Notes under the pieces: model-generated
The model's database searches: none
What the model was told of the DNA's origin: nothing
Seen by the model: the letters and a program-made list of their open reading frames with translations, nothing else
In this document: piece by piece, positions 36,887 to 48,936 of the stretch
Layout: each line of letters begins with the position of its first letter
How positions within the stretch are numbered: the stretch's first letter is position 1
DNA from: Anthonomus grandis grandis
Lineage: Eukaryota > Arthropoda > Insecta > Coleoptera > Curculionidae
Reading direction: 5' to 3'
Assembly (NCBI RefSeq): GCF_022605725.1
Contig: NC_065546.1
Location: forward strand, 22,874,227-22,938,226
DNA: 64,000 nt
Made by a program: the position numbers and the translations under genes

Positions 36887-36890
36887 GTAT

Positions 36891-39436
36891 TCATCTCTGT
36901 AGAATTCAAATAATCCTGTTTCCGATGCAATAGCTACGGATTTAGCAATAAACCGTACAATAAATAAAAGATTAGTATTGCTGTTCGGGCACAACTAAAT
37001 AAACATTTTTCGAGAACCGTTGGCAAGGTAAGAGGGAACCAGTGGCTGGATTAGTTATTTTGATCTATTTAAAGTCTCTTGGTTCTTATTTGTGGGGCTA
37101 TTTAAAATCTTTGGTATATGTTCATCCAAATTAACATTCAATTCAATTAATGTTAAAGCTTTGTGAAATGTTCACGTATCAACTGAATATTTGAAAATGT
37201 AAAGATTTTCAATGACCCCCTTTAACAGCCTTGTCACATCTATTTAGAAAAGTGGAAAAAAATATTTTTTTCATATGTCACATTTATTTTCCTTTCTTCC
37301 TATAGGAGGATCTGGAAAAAAACCCACATATTCTGGGATAACCATATATACTTAAAATAATATTAATTAAACATGTGTGCTTTATCATATTAATTGTATT
37401 ATTAAAAATATATAATTTACTCGCGTAAGAGAATATAAATTATATATCTACAAAAAGCAAATTATATGCAATATTTTGCAACTAAATAAAACCCGATAAT
37501 GCCAGCTTTGTCTGGAGAAAAGCAGAATGACATAAAAATTTACAAAATCTTCACATTACTGTAAAATGAAATTCAAAGTAAACAAAAAACATAATTTTGC
37601 AACTTATTTGAATTAATGGAGGCTGACATTTCTTAGAAATCATCAAAAATTTCTACCAAAATTTATGCCAAATGATAATATTTCACTTTTAAATTATAAA
37701 AGTAAATTACACCTTATGTTATTAGAATGTTATGCGCAATGTTAAGCTGCAGTGATCATAAATATGTAAAATTTTGATAACTTGTAGGTACATATATTTT
37801 TAAAGTTATTTCCGCAAAAAAGTACGTCTAAATATCAAAAACAGCATTCGTGAAATGTTTGGGTTTTATCATTTTTAAATGTTTGTTACATTAGTTTGTT
37901 TACAAAATTTACTCCAAACAAAAATGAGGATTTTAAAATAGTAAGTTTTAAACATCACTAGAAAGAATTTAATAAAATCTTTTACGTTAAATACAGCTCC
38001 TTAATAATTCAAGAATTGAAAAAGATGTGCACAATATTTCATAAAATATCTAACAGTGATAATAAAAATAAGAAGTTATTTTTTTAAAGGCTTTTCTTTT
38101 TAAAAGGAAAAATTCTGAGGGTATAATGTAAATTTTGCTTGTCCTAAGCTATTGATTTATCCTGGCTCTAAGAAAGTCTAGCTACCACTTTCTGGTATAT
38201 TTTGTGAGAGGCTAAGATTCACGGACAAGAAAATGATGTCTCATCAATTGTCCCTAAAGCCTCTTCACTATTTTTTTATGAGTGTTCCAAATTGTCCTGT
38301 GACCTACTTCTTGGCAACAGAAAAATTCGCAATCAGGATGTCAAGAGTATCAAAACAAGTCACGAGCGGCCATCCAGGCGCCGTTTAATGGTCTGCCACA
38401 GATTGGATGATTGCTTTCATTCATATGTTAATTTCCGCCTTGGCTATTATTACTTCCCGCCATCCTGATTATTGGCAAAGTGGCCCGCACTTGTCACCAA
38501 CCATCGCGTGAAATGATATCACTGATGGTCGGTATTACGAGGTTTAAAATGAGGCACTATTATTTTATTTAGAGAATTAAGACATTACAAACAGGCATTG
38601 TGAGTCAGTACATGGACGTTTTCTTTTTAAATTAATCACTAGTACAAAATATTGTTTATTACACATTCGATGTGAATTCCCGCCGCTCTATGATTTTTCT
38701 GTCATATACAATGATAAGTCGAATTCGAATCAATTGGCGGTAGCTGTAGAAGAAAGATATCAGTATTTTAGCAGCATTTTTCAAGAGGTCAATTTCAGTG
38801 CCACCTCTTGTCGTTCTTTACGTTCAATTGGAATCGAACTCCAGAAAGGTCCTTGATTATTTTATTTTATCATTTTGATTTTTTTTTGTCAAGAAAGAAT
38901 GTTCTTTAAATGCAAATCACTCAGAAAAAATACGTAAAGACAAACTGGAGTAAACAGCTGGAAATATATTTTAATTTATTGAATAATATATTGGATCAAC
39001 TGTAGCTCAAATTATTAGAGAAGAGAGAATAATATAGACAAGCAAGGAAAGATCGAAGACGAGAAAATACGTTGAGTTGCTATTTTAAAACGAATAATGT
39101 CTATTGTCTTCTTTTTTTGGCCGGCAACAATTTATAGTTTAGAGAAAGCTCTGCATGTGCTCATCATGTGTTCACTTTACACCCCGAATAATGGAAGTTT
39201 TTTGGATCTGCATAATTCAGCTACTTGGAGAATTTGAACCTGTCGTCGGCAATTGACAATAAAGACACTAATATTTATTATTTTACCAAATGATTCCAAA
39301 ATCAGTTTATTGACTTACTTGGAAATGTGCAAAATAAAAATTTTAAGTATGTTTAAATCATCCAAATATCTTTACATGATATTGGATTGCACATACAATA
39401 TTAATCACGTAAAACAATTATCTTTAACATAGCGCT
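36891..39436. other. 2.5 kb without recognisable genes
   Basis: AT-rich. A slightly GC-richer stretch at 38330-38530 has no identifiable motif. Confidence 0.5.
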
Positions 39437-40010
39437 TTGTTGATGACAAATGAAGTTGAAGTTTACGAACAAGAATGTTTTGTAGCTTACAATCCGGTTA
39501 ATGATAATTTTGGAACTGAACTCACTGGTCTTTTTCTAAATAATATTGTAGAAAACTTCGGTTTGGTTATGAATGATTGTCGCGCCAGAGGAGTGAGTGG
39601 AGGGAGCTATTATGGTAGGAGTACGCAAAGGTGTTCACAGAACAATTTTAAAGCAATTTTCACGTGCATTTTTTAAGCTATGTGATTGTCATATTATTAA
39701 CTTATCTATTATTGACTTACCTAACGCTTCTATATTACTAAAGAACTGCTCCGAATTTCTAAAAGAATATGGAAGATATTCATCTTTTTTTGTAACAGCC
39801 AGAGAAATTGCTTCCCAGGAAGAACTTGATCCAATACTATACAAGATAGTAAGAGCCCGCAGAAGAAGAAAATGCTTGAATATAAAGAATAAGATGAGAC
39901 ACCAGCAGATATAGAAACTCTATTTAAGGTAAATGTGTTCTATTCAATGATAAATACAATACCTAATGCGTTAAATAGCCAATTCTCTTAACTATCAAAA
40001 TTTAATGATA
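39437..40010 (+). pseudogene. hAT-type transposase fragment (ZMYM/DUF4371-like)
   Basis: Two overlapping frames give LFLNNIVENFGLVMNDCRARG, then MVGVRKGVHRTILKQFSRAF, and CDCHIINLSIID. These match the block YDNGANM-KGVHR..IL...PRAFF..CGCHSLNL in hAT transposases. A frameshift near 39600 removes the YDNGA part. The tail (IASQEELDPI, RRRRKCLEYKE, IETLFKVNVFY) follows the same family order to about 40010. The dimerisation C-terminus and TIRs were not found. Confidence 0.75.
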
Positions 40011-40011
40011 C

Positions 40012-41259
40012 ATAGTTCTTTTTTTATAGTCTCAAATCAATTCTTTAATAAAACCCATTTTGGAAAAAGCGTGTGCGGATTTGCAACTATAATTAATCGA
40101 TGGTAAAGAATGCGACTTGACAGGTATTGAGTAATTTAGTTGAATTGATTAGTTGAGGAGCTAATTAGTCTAAATCCATTGTTGAAGAACTATTATTTAT
40201 GTTCAATAAACTTTTTAAATCATAACCAGTTTGTCATAATTGCCTATACATAAAAGTTAATAACTTTTTTAATGAATTTTCAAACGCGACTTTAGTGCAG
40301 TACAACTTAAACTATAAATATATGTAGATCTGTTTAAACAGATAAAAAATTTTACTTTTATTATTTCATTAGAGGCAATAATTTTTAATCGCTTTTGATC
40401 GTATCACCCAAACATTATTTTTCACTTACAGCGGGATATTTTTATCATTCTACTTCTGGGACAGAGCGCCTTCATGAGAACTAGCACCCCTTTAGAAAAT
40501 TTCTATTGATTTAATTGATGATGCGACGCGACGTCTCCTCTTTTAACCTCCATCGTCAACTAATTTTGTTCCTTTGGACGTTATATTAACTTATGGAGAT
40601 TTAAATAAACTGTTTAATTACCGTCTAAACGCTATATGGCCTTACCTTATTGGATAAAAAAATGGTGTTAATATATATTAATATTGATTTTAAACAAAAA
40701 CCAATTTTACTTGGCGTCTTTTGTTTAAATTTGTGCATTTTTTCTTTCCTGAACTTATTTTTTTAACTAATTTTAATATTTTGTTCTCAGTTTTTAATTT
40801 AAAATATAAATATGATATTTATAATGAAATTGTATTTATTATATTTATATTATTTTAACTTTTATTTATTAATACCTAAACCCGACGAAACAACGAATTG
40901 GACCACAAAATTATTGGATCGTTAAAAAAACACCAGATCTTAGTTCTCACATCCAGCTAACCTCACTTTGATACGTCAAATGTCTATTCAACAGTGCCAA
41001 ATAAAAAAATTAAATCCAGTGAGTGATATACCAGCGAATAGTGAGCTAAAAAGTCTGGTAATAATAATTATTTTATCGACGTCTATCGTGTCAAATGGCT
41101 ATCCTACAGCGTGATACATCTTTTTAAAGCACCTACAATCAACCACCCAATGGTGTATAAAAAATGTAAGTTTATAGACTTATAAACAGTGGGGATGTAT
41201 CAAGGTGTTCAAGAAATAAACAATTTAACTAGTTCGCAAAATTTATTTATTTAATTTAT
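40012..41259. other. No gene recognised
   Basis: AT-rich DNA, no motif found. Confidence 0.5.
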
Positions 41260-41545
41260 TAGCTCCAGTGTTCAAAATGTGCTTCGTTATTCGCGAGACA
41301 AGAATAAAGTCTGTTTTGAAATTCCTTACAAACATTGGTAAGTGTTTGTCCGCTAATATCTCTACATTCACAAGTAATTCGAACCTTCATCAATTATTAT
41401 TAATATTTTCAGATGGGGTATTATACACTTTGCTTTTTAAATATCCCCAAAGGAAAAAATCTATAGGTGCTAAGTCTGGCGACCGTGCGGACCATTCAAT
41501 TGCACCACGCCTGCCAATCCACATCTCTGGAAACAGTTAATTCTT
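41260..41545 (-). pseudogene. C-terminal fragment of a DD41D-type mariner transposase
   Basis: The minus strand from about 41535 reads MWIGRRGAIEWSARSPDLAP, then IDFFLWGYLKSKVYN. This matches the transposase at 29.5 kb, but here the third catalytic Asp (IDFF) is kept. Downstream to about 41260 the match is weak. The upstream catalytic parts are missing; the open frame on the plus strand over this interval is a shadow. Confidence 0.82.
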
Positions 41546-42034
41546 TTATTTATTTAGCAGTTTTATTAAATTTAACAGTTTATTCTCGAACTGTCAAAGC
41601 ATAGTGTGAAGCAGCTTTATCTTATTGGAAATTCAAATTATTTTCGTTTAGTATCCCGACACCATTTTCACCGATTTGGTTTTCCAAAGATTGGACGAAT
41701 GAAGGATATATTGTATTTTCGAAGAGGATTTTTTGAACTATTTGGACTGAATGAATATTACCATACATTTTTACTGGGAAATCGCTTCAACTTGTCGCTT
41801 GAAATGCTAATTCTGTTGCCTCACAATGCAAAGCAAAATGGCCTAACATATAGGCTCAATCCCGAAAGAATTTATAAATATGATACACACACGGTTAAAA
41901 ATGGCCGCCGCAGGGCTCTGAGGAGCTGTTTACCATCGAAACACTGATCGAAGATAAACTTTCTTGTTTGGAATATATTCGACGGTCGCCTCTTAAGCGG
42001 AAATGTTTAACATTCTGGAAATGGACATAAGACC
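41546..42034. other. Unidentified open stretch
   Basis: A 113-codon plus-strand frame (41606-41947) shows no similarity I recognise. It abuts mariner and LINE debris and is probably repeat DNA. Confidence 0.4.
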
Positions 42035-42400
42035 CGTAAACTAAAATAATAATTTACTCCAACAGCCAGGCTGCCTTAAAGGCCATCCAAGCCCCAGTTG
42101 CAATCTGGTCGAATGGTGTCGAGACCATCATGGACTAAGTAAGAAACACATTTCCCATATCATAGACAACTGGGCATGCGAAAAGACTAGAGCAAATTGA
42201 AACAGTAACGCCGGTTGCCGACATGCTAAAAAGTCCTAATAGATCACTGTAGAGTCAACCGGCAACTGCATATCTTAGGCCTTGTGTCCAGTTCGTTCTG
42301 CCCTACTTGTGGCGTGGCAAGGAAACCGCATATAATTTAATGGGAGAATGCGACAGATCGGCTAGAATTAAAAGATCGTTTCTCTTCTCCCTTCCTGCCA
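42035..42400 (+). pseudogene. RNase H/knuckle fragment of an I-group LINE
   Basis: IYSNSQAALKAIQAP (Asp replaced by Asn) represents the RNase H DSQAAL block near 42050-42110. FCPTCGVAR and, after a frameshift, ETAYNLMGEC form the C-terminal Cys/His knuckle near 42297-42352. The domain between them is shortened and full of stops. Confidence 0.65.
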
Positions 42401-43863
42401 CGAGAGAAAGAACCTTAAACCTTAAAGAACCTTAAACCCTAAAGAACCTTAATTGCAAAGACTTGCTCTCTTTCACAAGGAAGACGGATCGTTTGCTTAG
42501 GGAGACTAGAGAAAGTGCACAACGCTCATGAGAGAGTTTTAGGGGTAGGTTTTTCGTTTTTTTTTTAAATATTTAAAATATTTTTGTATATTGTTATGAA
42601 AATGTACAAACGTTAATTATTCTCAGTTGTGGTACTATTTTTCTCTTATTTTGTAATTCATTTTTTATAAAGGTCTCCATGAAACAATATGGAAAGTTGA
42701 CCTTGTTGTGAACAAGTGATAAGTAATTCATATGTATTTTTCAATGGGAAGTGATATTATTGCAAATTGCACATGAAAGGCAGTTTTGCTTTCAAGTCTC
42801 TAAGCTGGAATCATAGCCGCTTTAAAACAAAATCAAATATCTACTCATATACTCTATCCCTTTAATTTTCATTCATTAGGCGCAACAAAACCTGGAACTA
42901 CTCAACTTGTCTACCTTCTAATTTGCCCATCTTTGAAATTTCATTTTTTTATAATATAAACTACTACTATAATAATATACATATTAATTTTCTTTGATTG
43001 AAAAACTCATGCAACATAAATAATGTATTTTTTTACTTTCTGAGAACTGTTCCAGATGTCTAGTATAGTAAATCTATATTTAATTGACTTAACTAAATCT
43101 ATATTTAATTCCGACATTTTACTTTTAAACGATTACAAAACACGCCTATAATATATGAAATCTAATTGCGCTATTTTAGCAGTGAAATAACGTAGAACGC
43201 GAAATAATGAATAAGGTTTTAAACACGGGAAAAATTAATAATAAAAGAGCCCGCGATGTACTATAAACGAAATCAAGGAAATTCATTTTAAGTAGGCATT
43301 TTCGTGAAAAGCGGCGCTGTCTCTAAGGTTATAAAGTAATGTAAAAAACTTACCTTCGTTTTTTACCCCATTACATCTTTCAATGAAAAATTTCAAATTT
43401 AGACTTCGCATGTTTCTTGCGACTCAATAATAATTTAGGTTTTAGGTCGCGACAAATGTTTTTTATTGATGATTCATTTCTTTTTATAATTACCTTATTT
43501 TAAATACAGAAATTTATAGAATTATAGATACAAGTAGCAAGATGTATGTATGTAGGTTGGTAAAGTGTATAAAGTTAAAAATTCTAATTAAATTTCAATA
43601 AAACAATCTGCTAATCAATAAACATAATAAGTTTTATTTGAATCGACGACTCGCTCAAACAAATTGTATTTGCCCTATGAATTGTCGTGGTGTAAAGAAA
43701 TGTATAATATATGTTGTGGACCATATGATTAATTGGTCATGTTTCATACTGCCCTGGCTATATAAAAAATGCCCAATACTGTCAATATGATAAATACGAT
43801 TAAATTCATCAATACTTTTATTTTTATTAAATATGAAATATTTATTATGATATATACATACAA
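42401..43863. other. No gene recognised
   Basis: AT-rich DNA. Three short repeats of the type AAGAACCTTAAACC lie at 42410-42455. Confidence 0.5.
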
Positions 43864-44190
43864 CATACGGGGTGGCCCATTGAAAACAGTCTAGCAAGGT
43901 TTGGGGCCCTTTTTAAACAAATTTGAAAAAATGCTCGGACTCGTCGATTTTTGAATTTATAGGAACAATTTTTTCAGAACTTTCACCCCCTGGGCGGGGA
44001 TAGCAACCACCCTCAAAATCTTAAATATGAGTGGGGGTCAAGTGAATTTTAAAGGTCTTTTTATTCTAGCTACAACTGCAACTGAAGTTGAGTTTTCGCA
44101 GCTAACTTAAGTTATGACAGCTTGTCAAAGATTTTGAAACAATACCATTGTTTAATAAAACAATACCATTGTTTAATATTTTTAACTTCA
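43864..44190. mobile_element. Orphan end of a long-TIR mariner-like element
   Basis: Starting GGGGTGGCCCATTGAAAAC, the sequence follows the left arm of the element at 48937-50014 (AAAATCTTA...ATATGAG, GGGGTC, TGACAGCTTGTCAA against TGACGGCTTGTCAA). It also shares GCTCGGACTCGTCGATTTTT with the element at 29.1 kb. At its end AAACAATACCATTGTTTAAT is tandemly doubled (44137-44176). No second end or transposase was found. Confidence 0.68.
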
Positions 44191-44394
44191 ATTATTTGCA
44201 ATACCTATTTGTTCAAACATGTTGCACTATGCTGACACACTGACTGGTTTATAAAGATTTTTTTAGTTACCTCTGTCCCGATAGCTAGTAGATTTCTTTG
44301 GTCACTATGACCTCGGTCCACATCTGGCACTCGTACCTTAACAGTATCCTGCACCTAGTTTAGCCGATGGATATTTGGAGTTGGAAAATTTTAA

Positions 44395-46678
44395 CCCGTA
44401 ACTGCTACCGACGGGGTCTGTGTGACCCGGCGTTAGTGTTAATCCGCACTTCCTATGTAACCTTGGTGGTAGGGGAGCTGTACGTCCAGCTATTCTCCTA
44501 TTAGTTAGTGCTTCTCTCGGAGACGTGGCAGGTGGTTTTGTTGATTTTGCCAAATTCGATATAATTACGTAGTTGGGTCTCCGTGACCCGTCTGTAGTAC
44601 TTACGTAAACAAAGTGTTATCTCATTACACAGGTATGTACTCGTTTTTGCTATTATTTTTTGTGTAAACTTTTGTTAATTGTTTAGGCAATTTTTAGATT
44701 TAAATTCAAATATGTTATTTTACTGATAGACTTTTTTTTTCTAGTTAAAATGGCTTCTACAAGCAAGCAGCTAACTTCAGCGGAGCTGGAAGACATTCTA
44801 AATAGCGAAGAGTTTTGGGAAGAGTTGAAAGATGTAAATGAGGCGGCAGAAACTCTTCAAGAAGTAGAAAATGGATCGCAAGCCGCACAAACATTATTTG
44901 ATCATGCAGGCGAAAGTGATTACGACGAAATTTACAGTGAACACGATACGAATAGTGAATTTGAGACTGAATCTGTGCAAGAAAATACCTCGTCTAGTGA
45001 CATCGAAATTGAAAATGCTTCGAGTAACCAAACAGCCACTTTCAGCATGTCAAAGTCAGCTTGGTACGGAAAAGATTCCACAAAAGATCCCCTTAGAAGC
45101 TTGGAAATTGTTAATAACTGATGAAATGTTGAAAATTATAGTTGGGCACACAAATACAAGAATTGACATAATGGCATAAAAATACGCCACCTTCAAACGA
45201 CGTAAAAACTCTCGCCAAAAATTTGCTTCAACTTTCATTGGTAAGACAGATAAAATTGAGATAGAAGCTTTCATCGGTCTTTTATTCATGCAGGGTATAT
45301 TAAAGTCAGGCCATGAGGATTTAAAATCATTATGGGCAACAGATGGAACTGGGAGAGACTTATTTAGATGTACAATGTCCCTTGCACGATTCCACGATTC
45401 CTCTTTTTGTTAAGCTGTTTAAGGTTTGACAATCATCTTACAAGGTCCGAGAGAGTAAAAACTAATAAGCTAGCTGCAATATCCGATCTTTTTGAAGGTT
45501 TTGTGAAAATCTCTCAGCAGAACTATATTCCAGGACCTCACGTAACTATAGATGAAATGCTGGTTCCATTCCGGGGAAGATGTGCATTTAGAATGTACAT
45601 ACCTAATAAGCCGGCAAAATACGGGCTAAAAGTGCAGATCTTGGCCGATTTCCAAACACACTATATGTATAACGCTGAGGTCTATGCTGGAAAAATTATC
45701 CAACATGAAAAAAAATCGCCATTTTCACATCCAACTGATGTCGTTCTTCGGATGATGAAACCAATTGAGAAATCCAACCGAAATGTCACTGGAGATAATT
45801 GGTACACATCAATGGAGTTGACTAATGAGTTAAAAAAACAAGGGATTACCTATGTAGGTACAGTGAAAAAAAATAAAAGAATGATCTCTCCAGAATTTTT
45901 ACCGGAGAGAAAAAGGCCTGTTAAATCTTCAAACTTCGGATTTACATCGGACAAAACCATAGTATCTTTCGTCCCGAAGAAAGGAAAATCTGTTGTCTTA
46001 ATATCGTCAATGCATCACGACAGCACTATTGATGGACGTACTGAGAAACCCGAAATAATTATGTTCTATAACAGCACTAAAGCAGGTATAGATGCTTTAG
46101 ATGAAAAATGTGCAACGTATTCCACTTCTCGGCGAACCCGTCGATGGCCAATGGCAATTTTTCACTGTATTTTGAATGTGTCTGGTGTAAATAGTCGTAT
46201 AATATATCAGTTTTCACGTGGAGAGGAAATAACTCGCTACAACTTTCTGAAACAGCTAGGTATTGCACTATATACTCCACATATTATGAAGCATAGACTT
46301 TACAACCAAAAAGTTCCCCGGAAACTTCGTTGCCTCGCCGCCGATATTCTTGCAGTAGATATGGAGGATACACCTACACAACCGCCAACCCAAAATTTAT
46401 CAAAAAGAAAGAGGTGCTCAATTTGTCCTGGAAAAAAAGATAGGAAAACAAATACATGTTGCATTGTGTGCAAATTACCTATCTGTTTGCAATGTGCTTT
46501 GAAAGGGTGCCCAAATTGTAAATAAAAAGTTTTTTTTTGTACTACCCAAGTTCTATATTATATAAATAATGTTTTTGATATCAAATAAAAGTTTTGGTTA
46601 ATGTTTTCTTTTTCATTTTAATATTTTAAAACCGGAGTTATCGACGGGTCAGAGTGACCCGTCGATAGCAGTTGCGGG
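44395..46678 (+). mobile_element. piggyBac-like DNA transposon with both ends
   Basis: The left end TTAA|CCCGTAACTGCTACCGACG and the reverse complement of the right end (CCCGCAACTGCTATCGACG) are inverted copies of about 40 bp. The left target site is TTAA (44391-44394); the right flank reads AAAA, so one TTAA has mutated. Palindromic GGGTC(N3-4)TGACCC units occur in both ends (about 44425 and 46646) and again at about 44576, and may be transposase-binding sites. Length 2284 bp is normal for the family. Confidence 0.92.
44750..46525 (+). pseudogene. piggyBac-type transposase, two frameshifts and one stop
   Basis: The acidic N-terminus (44750-45060) begins MASTSKQLTSAELEDIL. Near 45060 the frame shifts to PLEAWKLLITDEMLKIIVGH; a TAA stop at about 45176 interrupts it. 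A second shift near 45390 leads to the 385-codon frame from 45368. That frame has the three catalytic positions of the DDE/D fold: VTIDEMLVPFRGR (D62 of this piece), GDNWYTSMEL (D143) and KAGIDALDEKC (D242, with D245). The C-terminus (about 353-385) is a Cys-rich binding domain, RCSICPGKK...CCIVC...CLQC...CPNC. All catalytic acids survive, so inactivation looks recent. Confidence 0.93.
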
Positions 46679-47411
46679 AAAACTATTTGTCAGTAACAGT
46701 TACCGGTTAACAACGTCTTCTCAGCTTGTTGTTTTAGATTAGTCAAGGCCATTTTTCTTTTCTTCCTTACAACATTTGTTCTAATATCTATATTGGGATC
46801 CGGATTATCTAATTACGTTATCTTCTTTTATATAGGCACATTCAATTTTTCTATTTATCTAATCGTCATAACATGGAATTTTTGGAAGCACTAATAATTC
46901 GACGGTGTTTTCTTCGTCTATTTATTTTTAGAGTTTTTTTTTACCTCCTATATCATTTCCGAGTAGACTGTTTTTTTAAGTATATTTTGACTTTTTGCTA
47001 AAATTAATTCAGGAAACCGATTGGTAAACCGATTTTTTATATTACTTAATATTTTTTCTTGTTCTATAATTTATGACGCAATACTTTATAAACAAAGAAT
47101 TAACAAAGAAATCTCACAAACAAACCACTTGTCGTATATAAAATAACTTAAAATGTTGAAACGGATGTTGAACTGATTCGCTGCTGAAAATCGCATGATT
47201 TACTAAGAATGCCAATTTATCACATTGCCCGGCCATAGTATAGCATTTTTCATATTGACAAGGCAATGCGATAAATTGTAAATAAATTGTAAAAAATTAT
47301 CAAATTGCTCCTTGCAATTAGTCATTATCAATAATGACCGGGGATTATATATAATGGCTGAAATAATTAATTTGTCCAGAACATATAAATTTATTAGCTT
47401 AGACTTATCAC
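46679..47411. other. No gene recognised
   Basis: AT-rich. An imperfect hairpin pairs AATTTATCACATTGCC (47212) with GGCAATGCGATAAATT (47262), one mismatch. Confidence 0.5.
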
Positions 47412-47850
47412 CTGCGCCTCTTCCACTTGGGCAGACATCCAGCCTCGTCACATGCAGAGGCTCCAAGCAGTCGAAAACAGGGCTTTCTGAATTATGTCAG
47501 GCGCACCAGGGTACGTGCGCAACACTACCATTTTGCGAGATCTCCAAGCTCAACAACCCTTGGTAGATCACCTGACAAAGTTGAAGGACAAGTACCTAAC
47601 CACTGTTCTGGAGCACCGCAACCCCCTGATCGGGATCTCTCACTCCACCCAAGCCTCCCCCCCCACACCACACGAGATGCGGCAGCCACTTAGTATTAGT
47701 ATTGTGTTTTTGTACATTTTATTAGTATTAGTTTTAGTCCGCCTAGCTTTTAAGACCTATTGTTATATAGAATAAGTTACAATTAGTTAAGCAGATATGA
47801 AAATGTATATTTTAATCTAGTTTAATAAATGTGAGTTTCAAAGTAAAAAG
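47412..47850 (+). pseudogene. 3' fragment of a Jockey-like non-LTR retrotransposon
   Basis: MQRLQAVENRAF*IMSGAPG then YVRNTTILRDLQAQQPLVDH is the conserved Jockey C-terminal tail (LQ.VQNR.LR...GAPWYVRN..IHRDL in relatives), with one stop after RAF. The frame continues through KLKDKYLTTVLEHRNPLIG to about 47775. Earlier domains are absent. Confidence 0.85.
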
Positions 47851-47970
47851 CTTAGACGTAATAGCTTAGGTTTTTTGTGAGTGGGGCACCTTGTGTCTCT
47901 CCACTGCGACCCTAGGTCTATTGTGGCTCATTCCTAGGTGTGTATACTCTACATGTCTTGCGTTTGAGGT

Positions 47971-48014
47971 AAGCTATTGCCGAGGATGCAGGCAGGCATC
48001 CTCGGCAATAGCTT
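47971..48014. repeat. Perfect 19-bp hairpin
   Basis: AAGCTATTGCCGAGGATGC and its exact complement GCATCCTCGGCAATAGCTT are separated by six bases (AGGCAG). It sits at the 3' end of the LINE fragment that follows on the minus strand. Confidence 0.97.
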
Positions 48015-48015
48015 C

Positions 48016-48600
48016 TAGTACTATCTAGTAATAAGTACTAATCTAGTACCGGAAATTTGCGTAGGATGTGCTCTGTAGTCTCGTCCTCCTCCATACATAG
48101 TCTGCATTCGATGATTTCCGCCAAACCAATAATATTCATGTGGTGACGCAGTCTGTACTGGCCGGTATACATTCCCATTAGGGCTTTTAGGTACTTCCTA
48201 TTTGGTTCCCTTATAGTATATGTGACCTTCCTTGTTGCGTCCAGTGTGAAAGCATTCGCATAGTTGTGTCCTGGTAATCCCCCCCAGTAGCGCTTGGCTT
48301 TGTTATGCACCAGATTGTGATTCTGTGTTTTGCTGTATTGTAGGTAATGCTTAGTGCTGGTTCTGAACATATCAGGTTGAATTCTGCTCCTTTTGTGGAA
48401 AGCTTGTCAGTCACCTCATTTCCTGTAAGTCCAGCATGTCCCAATATTGATATTAGAGTAATTTTGTTATTAGCCCCAAGCAGCATGAGCTCGTTTTTGC
48501 AGCTCCATATTGCTCTAGAGCAATTCTAGCTCTTTTATAGCCGCCTGACTATCAATGCAGATTTTGATGGTGGTAGATGTAATAAATAAGATGTCATATT
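48016..48600 (-). pseudogene. 3' fragment of an RNase H-bearing LINE
   Basis: The minus strand reads ICIDSQAAIKEL near 48560 (RNase H Asp block), LISILGHAGLTGNEVTDKLS near 48460-48400 (His/Asp block intact), then in another frame the knuckle ECRLCMEEDETTEHIL near 48110-48050. RT is missing; two frames and stops make it dead. Acids present here serve as a comparison for the element at 50.4 kb. Confidence 0.85.
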
Positions 48601-48936
48601 TTGAAATTTCGCCATAGGACATAAGCTAATTCTTTCAACAGAAATAGCCCTCAATATTGGACCTAAATAAACGCCGAAACGTCGGCGTTTCTGCTGGATC
48701 AAAAACAATTTTATTTGAAGTCCTGAGCCGCTATACTATTGTTTGGCCAGCCAATGGCCCTGATATTTCCTTATAAAGGCCTTAAAAACGTGGCATACTA
48801 ACTTACAATAAAATTATTAAACAAAATAATGGATTAAATTAAGAATGCAAAATTATAACTGCAAGTTTGAGAAGTCTGCAAAGGAAATACCAATTTTATT
48901 ATTAATAAGTATTTTCTGTTTGTTTGGTATTTCTTA

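Noticed and set aside
48670..48692. AAACGCCGAAACGTCGGCGTTT palindrome, resembling ribozyme or Penelope-type sequence
   Set aside because: No CTGATGA core nearby; only a short palindrome in a LINE-rich stretch.
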